DNA of 64,000 nucleotides, from the NCBI RefSeq assembly GCF_030272615.1, contig NC_081406.1, positions 191,651,891 through 191,715,890 of the forward strand, given 5' to 3'. Below are positions 13,314 through 25,451 of this stretch, one piece after another. The notes beneath the pieces are model-generated. The model was not told the DNA's origin. It worked only from the letters and a program-made list of their open reading frames with translations, and ran no database searches. The position numbers and the translations under genes are program-made. The number at the start of each line of letters is the position of its first letter. Position 1 is the first letter of the stretch. Source of the stretch: Cryptomeria japonica (lineage: Eukaryota; Streptophyta; Pinopsida; Cupressales; Cupressaceae).

Positions 13314-14371
13314 GGGTGAACTCACAATAATGGTTCCCACTTTTTTGCCACTTTTGACACTGAGATGTACATTTTTAAAATAATTTTCAACTTCCGAGAA
13401 CTATAACTTTTAAACTATTAAAAATTTGAAGATGATGTAAATTAGTGATTTCTAGCATTTTGTTTGTAGATTCTATATACATTTTTTTCAAATTTTTTTG
13501 AAAGATTTTTTTAAAAATTTTCCATCTCCCTCGAAAAGTAGTTTTTTACAACAAACTACATTTTTTAAGAGTGATGTGCCTCCCGAAATGCATAACTTTT
13601 TTTCTATAAATGATAAAAACTCAATTCTTTCGAATTTTGGTTTGTAACATCAATATCCAGGGCTTGCATTTGGTTTTATAGCGATATGTTCAATATTTTT
13701 CATTTTATAAAGTTTTGAAGTCCGACTAGTCATAAATCAAACATAGGTTTACGTTTGAACACATAACTTGTTCTATATAAATCGAAATTCAATTTTTTTT
13801 TTTGTTAGAAAGAAGACATCAATACCAAGGGCATAGATATTTTTCAGAATTTTTTTGAATTAGTTTCTTATTTTTCCCAATGCGTTGAATAGAGAAGTTC
13901 ATGTTCGGTGAAAAACCAATTTTTAATAAAATTAAAAAATCAAGAACATAATAAATTCAAAATATTACAAAATTATATTCGTTGGAAAGCTTGCTTCGAG
14001 TACTACCATCTAATATTTTTGGGTTATCAAGATTATTTCATTCGTGCATTGAACCAGAGCTCCGAAGTCATTAATTCTTCAGAACTCTGAAATTTTTTGG
14101 GAGAAACTTCTAATTTTTGGGGTTCGATCGGATTGGGTTCGCTCGAACCAAAAGGGGTTCGAGCGAACCCCCATTCGCTCGAACAAGTGAGCTTGATTTT
14201 GGCACGCTCGATGTTCGAGCGAACCCAACTGAACATTTTGGTTCGCTCAGACTCCTAGGGGTAGTCCGAGCGAACATTTGTATTTCGCTCGAACACTGGC
14301 AAATCCGAAATTCCCACTTTCGCCAAATTCCTTCGTTGGCAAAAGTGGGAACCAGCTTTGTGAATTCACCC
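13314..14371. mobile_element. Non-autonomous TIR DNA transposon (about 1.06 kb)
   Basis: The left end GGGTGAACTCACAA....TGGTTCCCACTTTT is matched in inverted orientation by the right end (GGGTGAATTCACAA....TGGTTCCCACTTTT on the minus strand), giving imperfect 35 to 40 bp terminal inverted repeats. The flanks GATTCCAT (left) and ATCTCCAT (right) share TCCAT and could be a decayed 8-bp duplication, as in hAT elements. No transposase is encoded. The left half contains three diverged copies of a roughly 190-bp unit (marked by ATAACTT...ATAAAT...CAATTC and ACATCAATA.CC.GGGC). The right half contains the palindromic TTCGAGCGAA array. Superfamily assignment is uncertain. Confidence 0.6.
14121..14297. 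repeat. Subterminal array of TTCGAGCGAAC / GTTCGCTCGAA motifs
   Basis: Six or seven copies of GTTCGCTCGAAC, TTCGAGCGAACCC or close variants lie within 180 bp in both orientations, including paired copies that form stem-loops (GTTCGCTCAGACT...AGTCCGAGCGAAC at about 14241 to 14275). Dense short motifs near an element end are typical of transposase-binding subterminal repeats; the binding role is inference. Confidence 0.75.
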
Positions 14372-14651
14372 CCATCTCCATACTGAATTCGAAAAGCTAA
14401 AAAAACTCTACCTAAACCAAGTTCTCGCCTTTATCCATGTTCACTTGTTCCTGCATTCACTTGCACTTGATTGTTCATTAGCAATGACAATCCCCAATTT
14501 TCACGATAAAACAATTTAAATCATTAATTTGCAGTTAAAATTTCATTTTACATTCAATTTCATTTCATTGTCCATCTAATTCAATTTTAATTTCTTTTTC
14601 TTTTTCCATTTCATCCATATAACATAAAATATAAATATGTGTGTGTATGTG

Positions 14652-16095
14652 TGTAGTCACATAAATATGTCCATTTAATTAAATGATTATTTACTATTTA
14701 TTTGATTAATAAACCTTCAATAACCAATTAAACCATTCTCCTGTTAATTAAATAAATTATTCAATTTTTTTAAATTAATTCATTAAACCAAATTCACAAT
14801 CAATTAAATGAATAAATTTTATTTATTTATTTTCACCACTTCTCTCTTTTAAATAAATTTTAAAACATTTATTTAAATCACTAAACTCCCCCCCACTTGC
14901 ATTCTCCTACAAATGCAAGTTACAACCATAATTGAAATAAATTAATTTTATTTTAATTAAAATCATATTTTCCCTCAGCCACCAAACCCACTTACAATCC
15001 TAAATCCCCTTCTAGACTCTTCTAAACCATTCCTAATTAGCCTAATCCCATTTCCTAAATATTGTCACATTCCTAAGCAACTTAAAGTCACTTCTTAGAG
15101 CCTCCAAAGTCTTTGAAAATCATTTAATGTTTTATGTGTTCAACAAGCTAACCCCTAAAGTCTTCCAAATCACTAATGGCTCTTACATGACCATTAATGG
15201 CTCTTACATAACCATTTGTGGTTAAATCCACTTGCCCCCATGGTTAGAGACTTTACCCCTAACTCAACCCTCATTTGACACATGGGTCTCTTCAAGCATT
15301 TATTGTTTTGACCATGGTTATCCTCACTAACTCTTGCACAAGAGTTTGTCCATTGGATAAAAACATTATTTATTGGATAATGGTTGTGTCCATTCAACTC
15401 AACATTAACCTTACCTCCCAAGTTAACCTTCAAGTCATGTCAAGCATTTAATGCTTCTTCACTCTCCCCTCAACCCATCTCATATTGAAATTTGTCATCA
15501 TGGGATTGGGTTGAAAGCCCTCACATGGATCATAAACCCATCAATCCTAACCCTTGTTGAGATTATTCAATCTCAACCATCCATTGTTCCATTTTACCTA
15601 TAAATAGAACTCATTTTTTCATAATCCAGATCCTGAAATCTTGTATGCATCTAGTTTATAGTGAAATTTAGAGAGCATTTAGTATAATAATCTACATTTG
15701 TCTTTTTGGCTAAAATTGACATTAGATAATTAGATAATATCTCATTTTAGCTTGTTCACATTTGCATTCTCATAATTCTTCATTCTACAATCTTGAATCT
15801 CCACAAGACATCCATAATAGTGCAAAAAACTATTGAGAGCTACACTCATTTGGGAACTTGGAGAGGAGAGGAACAAGGGAGGAGTAACTACAAACATGGT
15901 GGAGGGCATTTGGAGATGTCTTATTGCATTTCTTAGTTTTATTAAGCTTTCCATTTTATGTTTTGTGTCTCTCTTGATATGCTTGCTTATGATAGTATTT
16001 GATTTGTGATTTCTAACACTAACACTTGGTTTGTTTCTTGTGTGTTTGTGTTTGTCTTCTTAACAATATCCTAACATTCCTTTTGCAGAGCATCA
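14652..16095 (+). repeat. 5' LTR of the Tat-like element
   Basis: This 1444-bp repeat starts TGTAGTC and ends GCATCA. It is mostly co-linear with the 3' LTR but with many substitutions and several indels, including about 30 bp missing near 14727 relative to the 3' copy. The insertion is therefore older than the nested element. Confidence 0.95.
15599..15607 (+). promoter_or_regulatory. LTR TATA box (TATAAATAG)
   Basis: TATAAATAG lies about 950 bp into the 5' LTR and is conserved as TATAAGTAG at 40460 in the 3' LTR. Transcription would start about 30 bp downstream, placing U3 at about 970 bp. Confidence 0.6.
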
Positions 16096-16097
16096 TT

Positions 16098-16136
16098 TGG
16101 TGAACCCGACGTGAATCGAACACGCAACCTTCTGAT
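16098..16136 (+). other. Primer binding site, 39-nt complement of tRNA-Trp(CCA)
   Basis: Two bases after the 5' LTR the sequence begins TGGTGAACCCGACGTGAATC and continues to CTTCTGAT. From memory of plant cytosolic tRNA-Trp, all 39 positions are complementary to the tRNA 3' end, from the CCA tail through the acceptor stem, T arm and variable loop into the 3' side of the anticodon stem. Typical plant LTR-element primer sites pair over about 10 to 20 nt. The identity assignment should be checked by alignment, but the tRNA-like character is clear. Confidence 0.85.
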
Positions 16137-18921
16137 AATTTTTTTTGAAAAACTACTAACTTTTCATGTTTTAATTGACACAGAGGTCACACTTTAGCGC
16201 CATTGTTCACGCTCTAGCGCCTTCAAAAGTTGCAATAATAGCGCTATTAACCATTAAATAGCGCTATTGTGTCTAGTTTTAGCGCTTTTGCTCTCTCTAT
16301 TTGACATAATTTTTTTTGTTTAAACAACCTTTTAGCACGATCATCATTCTTATAGCGTTGTTGTACTTCTTTTAGCGTCTCTGTAATTCATTTAGTGCTT
16401 TTGTGTTAAATAGCGCTTCTGTTTTCACACAGAGTAGTGCTATTGCAACAAAGAGTTGTAAAAACTCCTTTGTAACCGAAAAATAAAAAAATATTAGGCT
16501 TGTAGAAGCCCACTAAAAATTCGGATTTTACTAACTAGTTTCTTTTTTTGCAAGTTTTGACTAAATCTCATTGCAGGATTGGAAGACTTAAATTAGAAAG
16601 CTTTTATTCTTCTTTTTACTAACTTTGTTAAAGTTAGGATAAAATGAATTCACTTTCTTTTTTTGGTTAAAAATCAACGTCACTTCAATTTGGGTTTTTT
16701 AAATTAATCACACTTATTAGTTTGGAGCTCTAAAAAGAACATCATTTTGCAAACTAAAAAAAAAAACACAAAAGCTTAAACAAACAAATTTGTCTTTTGC
16801 AAAGTTAGGAACAATTCTCATTTGGTTCTTAAAATCAACAAACAATTTTTATTTCTTGCATCAAATTAAAAATCACAATCAACAATTCGTTTTGGGCAAA
16901 GTTTAAAAAGACCAAACCATTTGTCCCTTCAAAGTTCGAATCGATTTACTTCAAGCAAAACGTGTTTCAAATTCAATTGACCAAGATTTCAAGTTCCTAG
17001 ATTACATAAACATTTTACATTGAAGTTAAAAAGAACACCATTTTTGTTGGAGCAACAACTCCAAATAGTTAGATCACATTGTTATAAACTTGGTTAAAAA
17101 GAACAAGTGTTTTTGGTGATTGGCACACTTGTGCAAAGTTTGTCAAGTGGTCCTACTTCTAACACACACTATCCTCTCCCTTGGCTTTCGTGATCCTAGG
17201 TGCAAGAGAAAAGTGTTAGTAACACTCAAAATTTTATCTCTTTAAGAAAGGCTTGCCAAGAGACACATCACTCTTGGGAATGACCTCGCGTGGTAAATCC
17301 TTCAAGCCACTATAGAAATCAAGTGTGAGCGAAAGCTATAGCCTTGGGTATAGTTGTTCCTACAGTGTAACTTGCCGAAAGGACACATGGGCCCCACCAC
17401 AAGTTACAAGGCTCTTAAGTGAGTCACAACATAATGAACTTATGTCCAAAAACATCAAACATTACTAGACACCTTTTTATATAGAAACCCACCCGTTCTA
17501 TTGATTGAGGATATTTGTGAGAAGTTCAGTGCAAGAGCATAGATGGTTTTGCTCCCAAGATACTCACCATGCATATTTCCTTGAGTAGAAACAGGGCTTT
17601 TTGAAAGGCTACTTGTAGCTTGATAAAAGTGGTGACTCCCCCATCATATGGATCATCTATTTGTTATGCTCATGCAAGACTTAGTATATCACATCCTTAA
17701 CTGCTACGACGGGATTCATAAGGTATGCAGTACCAAAGTTGAAGAAATATCAAGATGTGGGCTGAAATTATCGCAACTGGCCATTTGACCTTAGGGATAA
17801 AGTGTGTTTGAAGTGTCTTCATTTTGTGTCAGACCAATGATAAATTGAGCCAACTTTAGGCTTTTGGAAAAACATACAAAAACATTTGAAAAGGGGTCAA
17901 AAAGTTTAGAGATTGGGTTGATTTATACCCACACTTATATTGTATCTTTTGAGGCAACATTATTGTGTTTGTGTGCTTGCTCTATTTTCTTATCAAAGAA
18001 ATTCAAAACCAATTCAAAACAAGTATTCATCCAACACAAAATTCCATCCAACATTTGACCAACAAACAAAAAACATCAAAACAGAGTGCAAGCAAGATAT
18101 CAAATTATATGACCATCCTCCAAATTTTGAGAAAAAGGAATCTTCATCAACATATCAATTTGAAGAGAAGACCATTGAGGTCAAAGACTTTCATCCAAAG
18201 AAGGAAATTTTTCTATCTCAATAGACAAATTTGTATCTCACACAGAGCCTTCTTACGTCATATGTGTCTATATCTTCAAGGAAAATCCAACAAGTTCGAT
18301 AAAGAGCCTTTGAACAACAAAGCCTTTACTTAGTATAGAGATTTGAGTTATCATAAGAACAAAGGAGGCAAAATCAACCCTGCTTTCTTTCCAAACATTT
18401 GCATTACATATAACATAGCTCAGGAAGAACCACCAACCCCCGAGAGAGAAGAGGAAGAATTTGTCCCATATGTAACACAAAGTTTTTATTGAAGTTCCCA
18501 TTCTATCCACTCTCACATTCATACATCATCAATCCATTTCAACTCTCGAAACATAAAAAGGTCTTGTCCTAAGTTCTTTTTAGATATTGCTTAAACCAAA
18601 ACAACACATCACTTTTTAGAGTATCTCTACATCTAGGATAAACTCATCCTAAGAGGCATTTCTACGTAGGTTAAAACTAGTCCATGAGTGCATCCTCTCA
18701 TTACTAGGTAGCTTGGTTTGTAACACATCTCAAACCTTGCTATACCTTATCATATCACCATTGTTGACAACATAAAAAGCAATTCATAAAATAATTGTGG
18801 TAACATCAAACCTTCAGTGTTAGAGATTCATCTTCTAAACACTTCACAAAACATTTATCTCTCATTCCATCACCAACTCATAATCACTTTCAAAAAACTT
18901 TAAAAACAACTTTCAAACAAA
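16137..18921 (+). other. Long untranslated leader of the Tat-like element
   Basis: About 2.8 kb separates the primer site from the gag ATG. It contains no convincing protein; the small open frames at 17864 to 18333 are lysine/serine-rich without family resemblance. The first 320 bp carry an AGCGC-rich repeat block. Long leaders are usual in Tat/Ogre elements and normally hold packaging signals, but no specific signal can be named from sequence alone. Confidence 0.7.
16193..16450 (+). repeat. TAGCGC(T) repeat block, 5' copy
   Basis: About a dozen TAGCGC words and one-step variants (TAGTGC, TAGCAC, TAGCGT) occur in 260 bp just downstream of the primer site, mostly in the context TTTTAGCGC or AATAGCGCTATT. 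The variants are those expected from C-to-T decay. A similar block in inverted orientation lies near the 3' polypurine tract. Confidence 0.8.
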
Positions 18922-20157
18922 ATGGCTCACACCAGATCAAGAACTAGACAACTAGAGATCAAAGAGGAGGAAGAAAACCTCAATGATTACCATGAGGCCA
19001 TTGGAGGAGGTACAAATGATGAAGATCCTAGTACCCCAACTCCTGAAGAAATAGAAAGAGCACAACATAACCCCAGATTCAATCGACTTTTCGATGAAAT
19101 CTTCAAAAACAATGCAGATGCTCATTTTCTAAAACTTGCTCAAGAGGGAGCTAAACTACCCTCTGATTTTGATACCATGCAAACATGACAAGCATTAGAT
19201 AACCATAGCCATAATGAGGGTGGAAGAGGTTGAGATAACTTCAGATATGACCTTAATCAAGGAAATCCCCCACCTCCTCCTCCTAACGACATAGACATGT
19301 TGAGGCAACAAGTCGAGAATCTAGCCCAACAACTCCACAGTGGTGTGAAAACTACCCGGTTTTCACTTAATGATATGTGTCCCTATCCCTTTGATAGGAA
19401 TCTACATATGCCACCTTTTCCATGAGGGTTTGAAACACCTAAGTTTGAAAAGTATCGGGGAAAAGGAGACCCTAGAGATCATGTCAGGGAATTTCACTCA
19501 GCTTGCCTAGAAGTGGCATACGAAGACACATATCTAATGCACCTCTTTCCTCAGAGTTTGGGAGGGACAACCACACAATGGTTTTCTCGATTTCCAGGCG
19601 ACATTATGACATTCAAAGAACTAGTCCAAAATTTCATCGCACATTATTCACACAACATAGAATGCGATGTTACCATGGCAGATCTATGCAATACCAAACA
19701 AAAGCCAGGGGAGCTATTTTCAGCTTTCCTGCAACGGTGGAGGCAACTATCTAGTAGACGTTCTCTGTATCTACCTGAACGAGAGCTAGTGGAAATATTT
19801 ATTTCCAAATTGAATGATGAAATGGAATTAAACCTAGACATGAAGGGCACAGAGTCCTTTGATGACATGATCACCCAAGGATTAAAATGTGAACGAGCCC
19901 TCATCAAAAAGGGACTTATCAAGATATACAATGAACCAAAAGATGGCCCTCGCCTGCATTTTAACAGTGATAAACCTAACTTCTGGAATAAGAACAAAAA
20001 AATCGTCAATGACGGGGTCGTAGAGGTAAGGACCATAAAAAGTGCACAACCTGTGGTTCAATTTGCGGGGCAAAATCTCCCTCCTAAAAACAACACAGTT
20101 GCTCCTCCACAAAATCAAGGTCGCAATGCACCGCAAGACGAACCAAGACAACAATAA
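18922..20157 (+). pseudogene. Gag (capsid) of the Tat-like element, decayed
   Basis: The frame opens at MAHTRSRTRQLEIKEEEE and runs to the TAA at 20155 with in-frame stops at about 19186 (TGA), 19231 (TGA) and 19423 (TGA, in PFP*GFETPKFEKY). There is no frameshift. The region after GDPRDHVREFHSACLEVAYE, with LFPQSLGGTTTQWFSRFP and FKELVQNFIAHY, is the conserved retrotransposon gag (capsid) domain that assembles the virus-like particle. The acidic N-terminus and proline-rich linker (PPPPPPND) precede it. All stops are explained by a single G:C to A:T change, for example CCATGG to CCATGA. The same frame continues into the protease segment. Confidence 0.85.
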
Positions 20158-21906
20158 CAAAATTACAAACCAAAACGTACATATACACCCTTAGGAGAAC
20201 CTATCAAAATAGTGTTGCGTCAATTGGTCTCTTCAAATCTATTGACCTTACCAAAGACATCTAACTACGAACCTCGGGTCAAACCTCCATGGTGGAGAGA
20301 TAATGAGCATTGCGAATTCCACCAAGGGAAAGGGCATAAAACAAGTAACTGCCATAGACTGAAGGATCTTGTTCAAGATCTTATTAACCGAGGAGAGATT
20401 GAAATCGAAGGACACGACCCAAAAACCTCAAATAATGATCATCTCATGTTCAAGAATCCACTTCCATCACAAGATCAAAGGGTTCCTTCCACCTCAGGGC
20501 AAAACACAGATACAACTGATTATACGCGAGCAACCTATAATTATACTATGAATCACCTATATGATGCCAATGAACAAATTGCAACCATCACCATCAAATA
20601 TCCAAACCCTACCTGCAATGTTGTCATGTGTTGTAGCAAAATCACCATTAAAGAAGCTCCAAAAGGCACAACCTCCATCCTAAAGCAGTATAATCTTGTA
20701 GAGCAGTTAGATAAGACGCCCACACTTATATCCATCTTAGAGATTTTGTGCCTATCCCCATCTCATAAAACAATCTTGGATCAAGCTCTCCAAGAAGTGT
20801 CAGTCCCTACCAATCTTAATACAGATCAATTTCAAGCTATGGTTGGTAATCTAAGGTCATCACCATGTCTCACTTTCTCTGAAAGTGACAATACATCCTT
20901 CCAACAACCTCATAACACCTCACTCCATATTGAAGGATTTATCAACCAACACAGGATCAAGCGAGTCTTAATTGATAATGGCGTTGGTATGAATATATGT
21001 ACATTACAGTTGGTCACAACATTGGGATATGCAATAGAATCAGTGGACCCCCGCAAAAAGATAACCATAAAAGCCTATGATGATGCAGAGCTTTCTTCAA
21101 AAGGAGCAATTGTGTTACCAATCCGAGTGGGCCAAGTGATGAAGCACATCATCTGTCAAGTTCTGGACCTTCCTCTGTCATATAATTTATTGTTAGGAAG
21201 ACCTTGGATACACGCCATGCAAGCCGTTCCATCCACCTGTCATCAATGTATCAAGTTTCCCCATAATGGTGTAGAAATCACAATCATGGGCGATGCAAAT
21301 CCATTTGCATATTGTAACAATATTAATCATCAACTAGAGATCACCGTTCCTAACAACAAAGAAGTCCTCTCGTCCACATCATATGTAAGTCCAACCTCTC
21401 TTTCTAGCCCAATCACCCCTATACCAAAGAAAGAGAAGTTGAAAATGAAAATGGCTAAGGAAGGTCTTGGGGAATATAATCTAAGCCAACTCTTTTGTGT
21501 TGGGCAATTACCCACTTCTCCTAGAACTTATGGCAAGCCTCAAAGGTTACTTCAACCACCACTGGTCAAGCCAACATGTACATTTGTGCCTTTTGTCCTT
21601 GGTAAAAGTCAGGAAGAGGAGACCCAAGATGAGGACCTAATAGAATGGATCTACAAAGACCCTATCAAAGACATCCCACAAGCTAAATTACCCACTGATA
21701 AATATGGCAACGATCTTATTATCACACAGAGAATGGGCTATGATGGCCAAAGTGCTTTGGGACCTTGCAAGCAAGTACGACACAAGTTGTTGCAGCCTGA
21801 ATTAAAGCCCAAAGATAACACTGGATTAGGTTTTCAAAAGGAGGCTCTTCCTAAGCTCAGATTCAAAGGGAACCCAACAAACCTCTATCTCAGCCTAATA
21901 CTCTAA
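20158..21906 (+). pseudogene. Zinc knuckle, DNG-type aspartic protease and G-patch-like segment (gag-pol)
   Basis: This segment is in frame with gag after a single TAA. In order it shows a nucleocapsid-type zinc knuckle CX2HX4HX4C (CEFHQGKGHKTSNC, about 20311 to 20354) and a retropepsin-like fold with RVLIDNGVGMNIC (about 20962 to 21000) and YNLLLGRPWIH. Near the C-terminus (about 21730 to 21840) lies RMGYDGQSALG....LKPKDNTGLGFQ, which resembles a G-patch RNA-binding motif. The catalytic triad reads Asp-Asn-Gly rather than Asp-Ser/Thr-Gly, as also in the nested element. The protease would process the Gag-Pol precursor. Start coordinates are those of the open segment, not a true initiation codon. 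Confidence 0.85.
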
Positions 21907-22235
21907 AGAGGCCACCCTTGATTATATCAGCAATACCAAGAACAACACCAACTGCCCCAACAAGGCTGAGAATCCCATAAGTAGCATCCACAACACTACT
22001 CCCACTGCTAAAAATACCTGCAAAACCCATAATACCACTAGCAACACTGATAATATTACCCACAACACTGATAATCCTACCTGTAACACCAATCATCCCA
22101 CCAATCAAACCAACAACCCCATCAGCAGCAACAACCACATCAACAACACCATTAGCAGTATCTGTACCCCTAGCAACATCGATCGAACTGGTAGACCCAT
22201 CAGCAGCATTAGTGGCACCTACAGTACCAACAATT
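21907..22235 (+). repeat. ACAC/AATCC-rich degenerate minisatellite between protease and RT
   Basis: The sequence consists of loosely repeated 12 to 18 bp units such as AACACTGATAATATTACC, AACACTGATAATCCTACC and AACACCAATCATCCCACC. It encodes low-complexity Asn/Thr- or Pro/Thr-rich peptides depending on frame and appears to be a flexible linker of Pol. Confidence 0.6.
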
Positions 22236-23738
22236 CCATCACCAATAGTACATCAGCCGATTACAACTACAGTGTTCAACTCAAAAGATATCCCGATTTG
22301 GTATAGTAATCGGTTACTAGAAAGCAACTCAAAGACTGACTCACACGAGTGGGAATTTGATTTTGTACATCTCAATACTTCAGATGAGGAAGACACATCA
22401 CCACCTCCACCTCACAAAGAAATCCATGTTTACAGAGAAGCACAGATTAAAACCTCTTGGGTTCCTGAACTAGAAACACCTTCCACAGACCCTACATCAC
22501 ATCCTATGCCTGATTTTGATAGGGAGAGTACCATCGACAATCTTCACCATAATGTCTTAACCCTCACTGACACATCCCATGAACTTAACCTGATCGATGA
22601 GGTAATGCCCATTATCCATCCTGAACTCATTGAATGGAACCAACCTAATTCTCCATGCCTTGACCAATTCCAAAATGATGAGGCGATCATCAACTTTTTG
22701 GAAATACAGGATAACATACCAAGTGGGGATCACAAAGCTAGATTCACCATCAAACTTAATAGCGCAACATACTTTGGGACGGATGCCAAACCTTTTAGCT
22801 GCAAAAATATCACAATAAAACATGGATCTTCTAGTGAAAACCACACTGTGGTACTGTTTGATCCCCAAAAAGTAAAAAGAAAGAGTGTATCCAACGGTGA
22901 AAACCTCTCTAAGGCGCCTACAGATGAAAGGTTTGACATCCTCCCCTCTAGTACAGATCAGGAACGATCAATGATCTTCATCAAGGAAACAAAATAATTC
23001 AATGTGGGGACCCCTGAGACTCCTCACCAAATACATCTGGCATCTATTTTAACCGCAGAGGAATAACCTAGGTTTGTAGAATTCTTCCAGAAGTGTCAGA
23101 TCAACTTCGCATGGTCATATGCCGACATGCTTGGTCTTGATCCTGATTTGGTCATGCATCACCTCACCATGGCAAAAGGAGCTAAAACAGTAAAACAGAA
23201 GCTTCGCAAGATGCACCCCCAAATTGATGTACTCGTCAAAGCATATTTAAGAAACTCCTAGATGTTTGGTTTTATTAGACCCAATTGATTACACAAAGTG
23301 GATCTCCAATATAGTACCTGTCGACAAACCAAATGGGGGCATCCATATCTGTACTGAGTTCAAAGATTTGAACAAGGCATGTCCTAAGGATGAATTTCCC
23401 CTACCAAACATTGACATGATCGTGGACCTAACAATAGGACATGCCATGCTTTCTCTCATGGATGACTTTTCAGGGTACAACCAAATAAAGATCGCTCCAG
23501 AAGATCAACATAAAACTGCCTTCACATATCCATGGGGAACATATTGTTGGAACGTGATGCCTTTTGGTCTGAAGAATGCAGGGGTGACCTATCAAAGAGC
23601 TATGACCACCATCTTTCATGATATTATGCATACCATAATGGAGGATTATGTCGATGACTTACTGGCAAAATCATTAACAAGAGAAGGTCATCTGGAAATA
23701 TTAGATAAAATCTTTGACAGACTAGAACAATATCATTA
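22212..23738 (+). pseudogene. Pol linker and N-terminal reverse transcriptase, interrupted by nested insertion
   Basis: The first part (22212 to about 22997) encodes an acidic linker. A stop at 22995 and another at about 23065 are followed by the region before RT (QINFAWSYADMLGLDPDLVMHHL) and, after a frameshift near 23275, the RT fingers and palm: IVPVDKPNGGIHICTEFKDL, FPLPNIDMIVD, SLMDDFSGYNQIKI, CWNVMPFGLKNAGVTYQRAM and the catalytic box YVDD (MEDYVDDLLAKS, about 23641 to 23676). The frame is cut at EQYH by the nested LTR element and resumes at 31503 with the thumb. The RT would copy the genomic RNA from the tRNA-Trp primer. It is now non-functional. Confidence 0.9.
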
Positions 23739-25436
23739 TGTAGGGGAAAAAGCGAGACTAGGTTAACATGCCCTAATCCTACCTTTTGACACACATTACG
23801 GAATACGAAAGAGCCTAGAGATATCGCACAATTGGCTACTTCTTTTTGTGAAAGAGAGAGCCACGGGATATCTATTAGGATTTCTATTCCTTTGTTGAAA
23901 TTGGAAGATCAAATGATGCAAGTTCAATCCCTAACCTCAAAATGCAATTAGGAACTAATGACAAGATTGCAGAATTGAACTTAAATGATGGAAAGTTGTA
24001 AACACAAGGATAAGACAAGAATGAAAATGCGTACCCGGAGTTAAAATCTGACTGAAAATGTTCGGGACGGGGGCGCGGGCGCCACTGTCCTGATTCTGCC
24101 CCTGAAACTACTCCGGAAACTGTTGTTTTTGCACTTTGGAAAAAACTATCAAAAATGCTGAAAATGCTGTTGGACCAGGGTGCCTAGCACCCCTGTCCCA
24201 GGGACCAGGGCGCCCAGTAGGGACCAGGGTGCCCAGAAGGGACCAGGGCGCCCAACGCCCCTGTCCTGGCAGGACCAGGGCGCCCCACGCCCCTGTCCTG
24301 GTCTTTTTCTCTGAAATTTGGTGGGAAGGTCGGTCTCAGTCTGCTTCTCTCGGATCTGCAACCTGCGGCGTCGTCCGAGTCCCGAAACCTGCACTTATAT
24401 CTGAAAAGGTGTTTGGGTGGCTATATAGGGTTTTGCCTTAGTCAAACCCCTGCTTCGGTGATTTCCACCTCCACGAATAGCCAAGTTGTATTGTAAAATG
24501 TATTGTGTGTGCAGACCTAGTGTGTGTGCAAGGTCCAAAATGCAAGAAAGCAAACTAGAGCAACCTAGAAAGTAAACCCTAATTGCTTGTAAATGATAAT
24601 GTAAATGCTCTAAATCAAGATACAAAGTGATCTAAAGCATGAATAAAGGATATATTGAAGCTTATGCAAAGACATGAAAACAACATGAAATCATACCCAA
24701 CCCTCAAGGGAGGAGTACAAGCCAATCTTCAGTCGGTAATTTCCTATTGTTCTTCAATGTCTTCCAAGCCCAAAGTGGATGAATGAATTTGATAAGTGCT
24801 TGATAGAGGAATGTTGAATGTTGTTGAAGTCTTCAAAGATCTGCTCTTTCGCTGCATAGAAGGTCCTTGAAAGCCAAAAATCCCATCCTTTCCAATGAGG
24901 AAAGAGAGCTCTTATGTATGAAACCCTAGGTTGTAAATTCGTATTTTGGCCGACCTAGAGATTGAATGTCCTGCCAATTTCTTGGGGTTAAGCTTTATTT
25001 TATGATTGGATCATGCTCCCAAAATTTCAGGAAAAATGTCCGGGACCATGTTGCACGGGCGCCATGGTCCCGACAACTTTTCACCAAATTTTCAGGGCCG
25101 TCAGATATGATGATTTTAGAGAGAATCCCGAAGTTACAGGTGATTTCGAGATGTTTTGACCCCCGAAATCAAGCCCCCAAGTTCAAAATAGGACCTAATT
25201 AGGGTTTTTGATTAAATGATGTATTGGAAGAATAAAATGAAAGGGGCACACTTTAATGAAAGGGCCCAACTTTATGATATGGGAGATGATAAAATAGGAC
25301 CTTAGACCTAATTAATTTAATTAATTAAGTGCTAAAGGGGAAATGCAATGCAAAATGCAAAATATGCCAAGGCGGGTGCTAAACTAGGTGTGAAATTGTA
25401 CCACCCTAGCAAGTGCGTACAATTTACGACGCTACA
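23739..25436 (-). repeat. 3' LTR of the nested element
   Basis: This 1698-bp LTR is bounded by the polypurine tract at 25437. It contains a GC-rich subrepeat (about 24172 to 24302) built on GGACCAGGGCGCCC and CGCCCCTGTCCTGG. It has one 33-bp subrepeat unit fewer than the 5' LTR, which accounts for the length difference. Confidence 0.95.
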
Positions 25437-25451
25437 TTTAGCCCCCACTTT
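25437..25451 (-). other. Polypurine tract of the nested element
   Basis: On the minus strand AAAGTGGGGGCTAAA lies immediately before the 3' LTR TGTAG. It closely resembles the tract of the surrounding element (AAAGAGGGGCAAA|TGTAG), consistent with shared enzymes. Confidence 0.85.

Noticed and set aside
16098-16136. Possible tRNA gene or tRNA pseudogene
   Set aside because: Only the 3' half is represented, in antisense, exactly two bases after an LTR; a primer binding site explains it.
22557-22868. Antisense 103-codon frame opposite Pol, and similar antisense frames opposite gag and the nested ORF
   Set aside because: Shadow frames of the coding strand with no independent motifs.
24136-24441. 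Gly/Pro/Arg-rich open frames in the nested LTRs (also at 24149, 29988, 30124 and 30169)
   Set aside because: They are products of the GC-rich LTR subrepeats, present in both strands and both LTRs; not genes.
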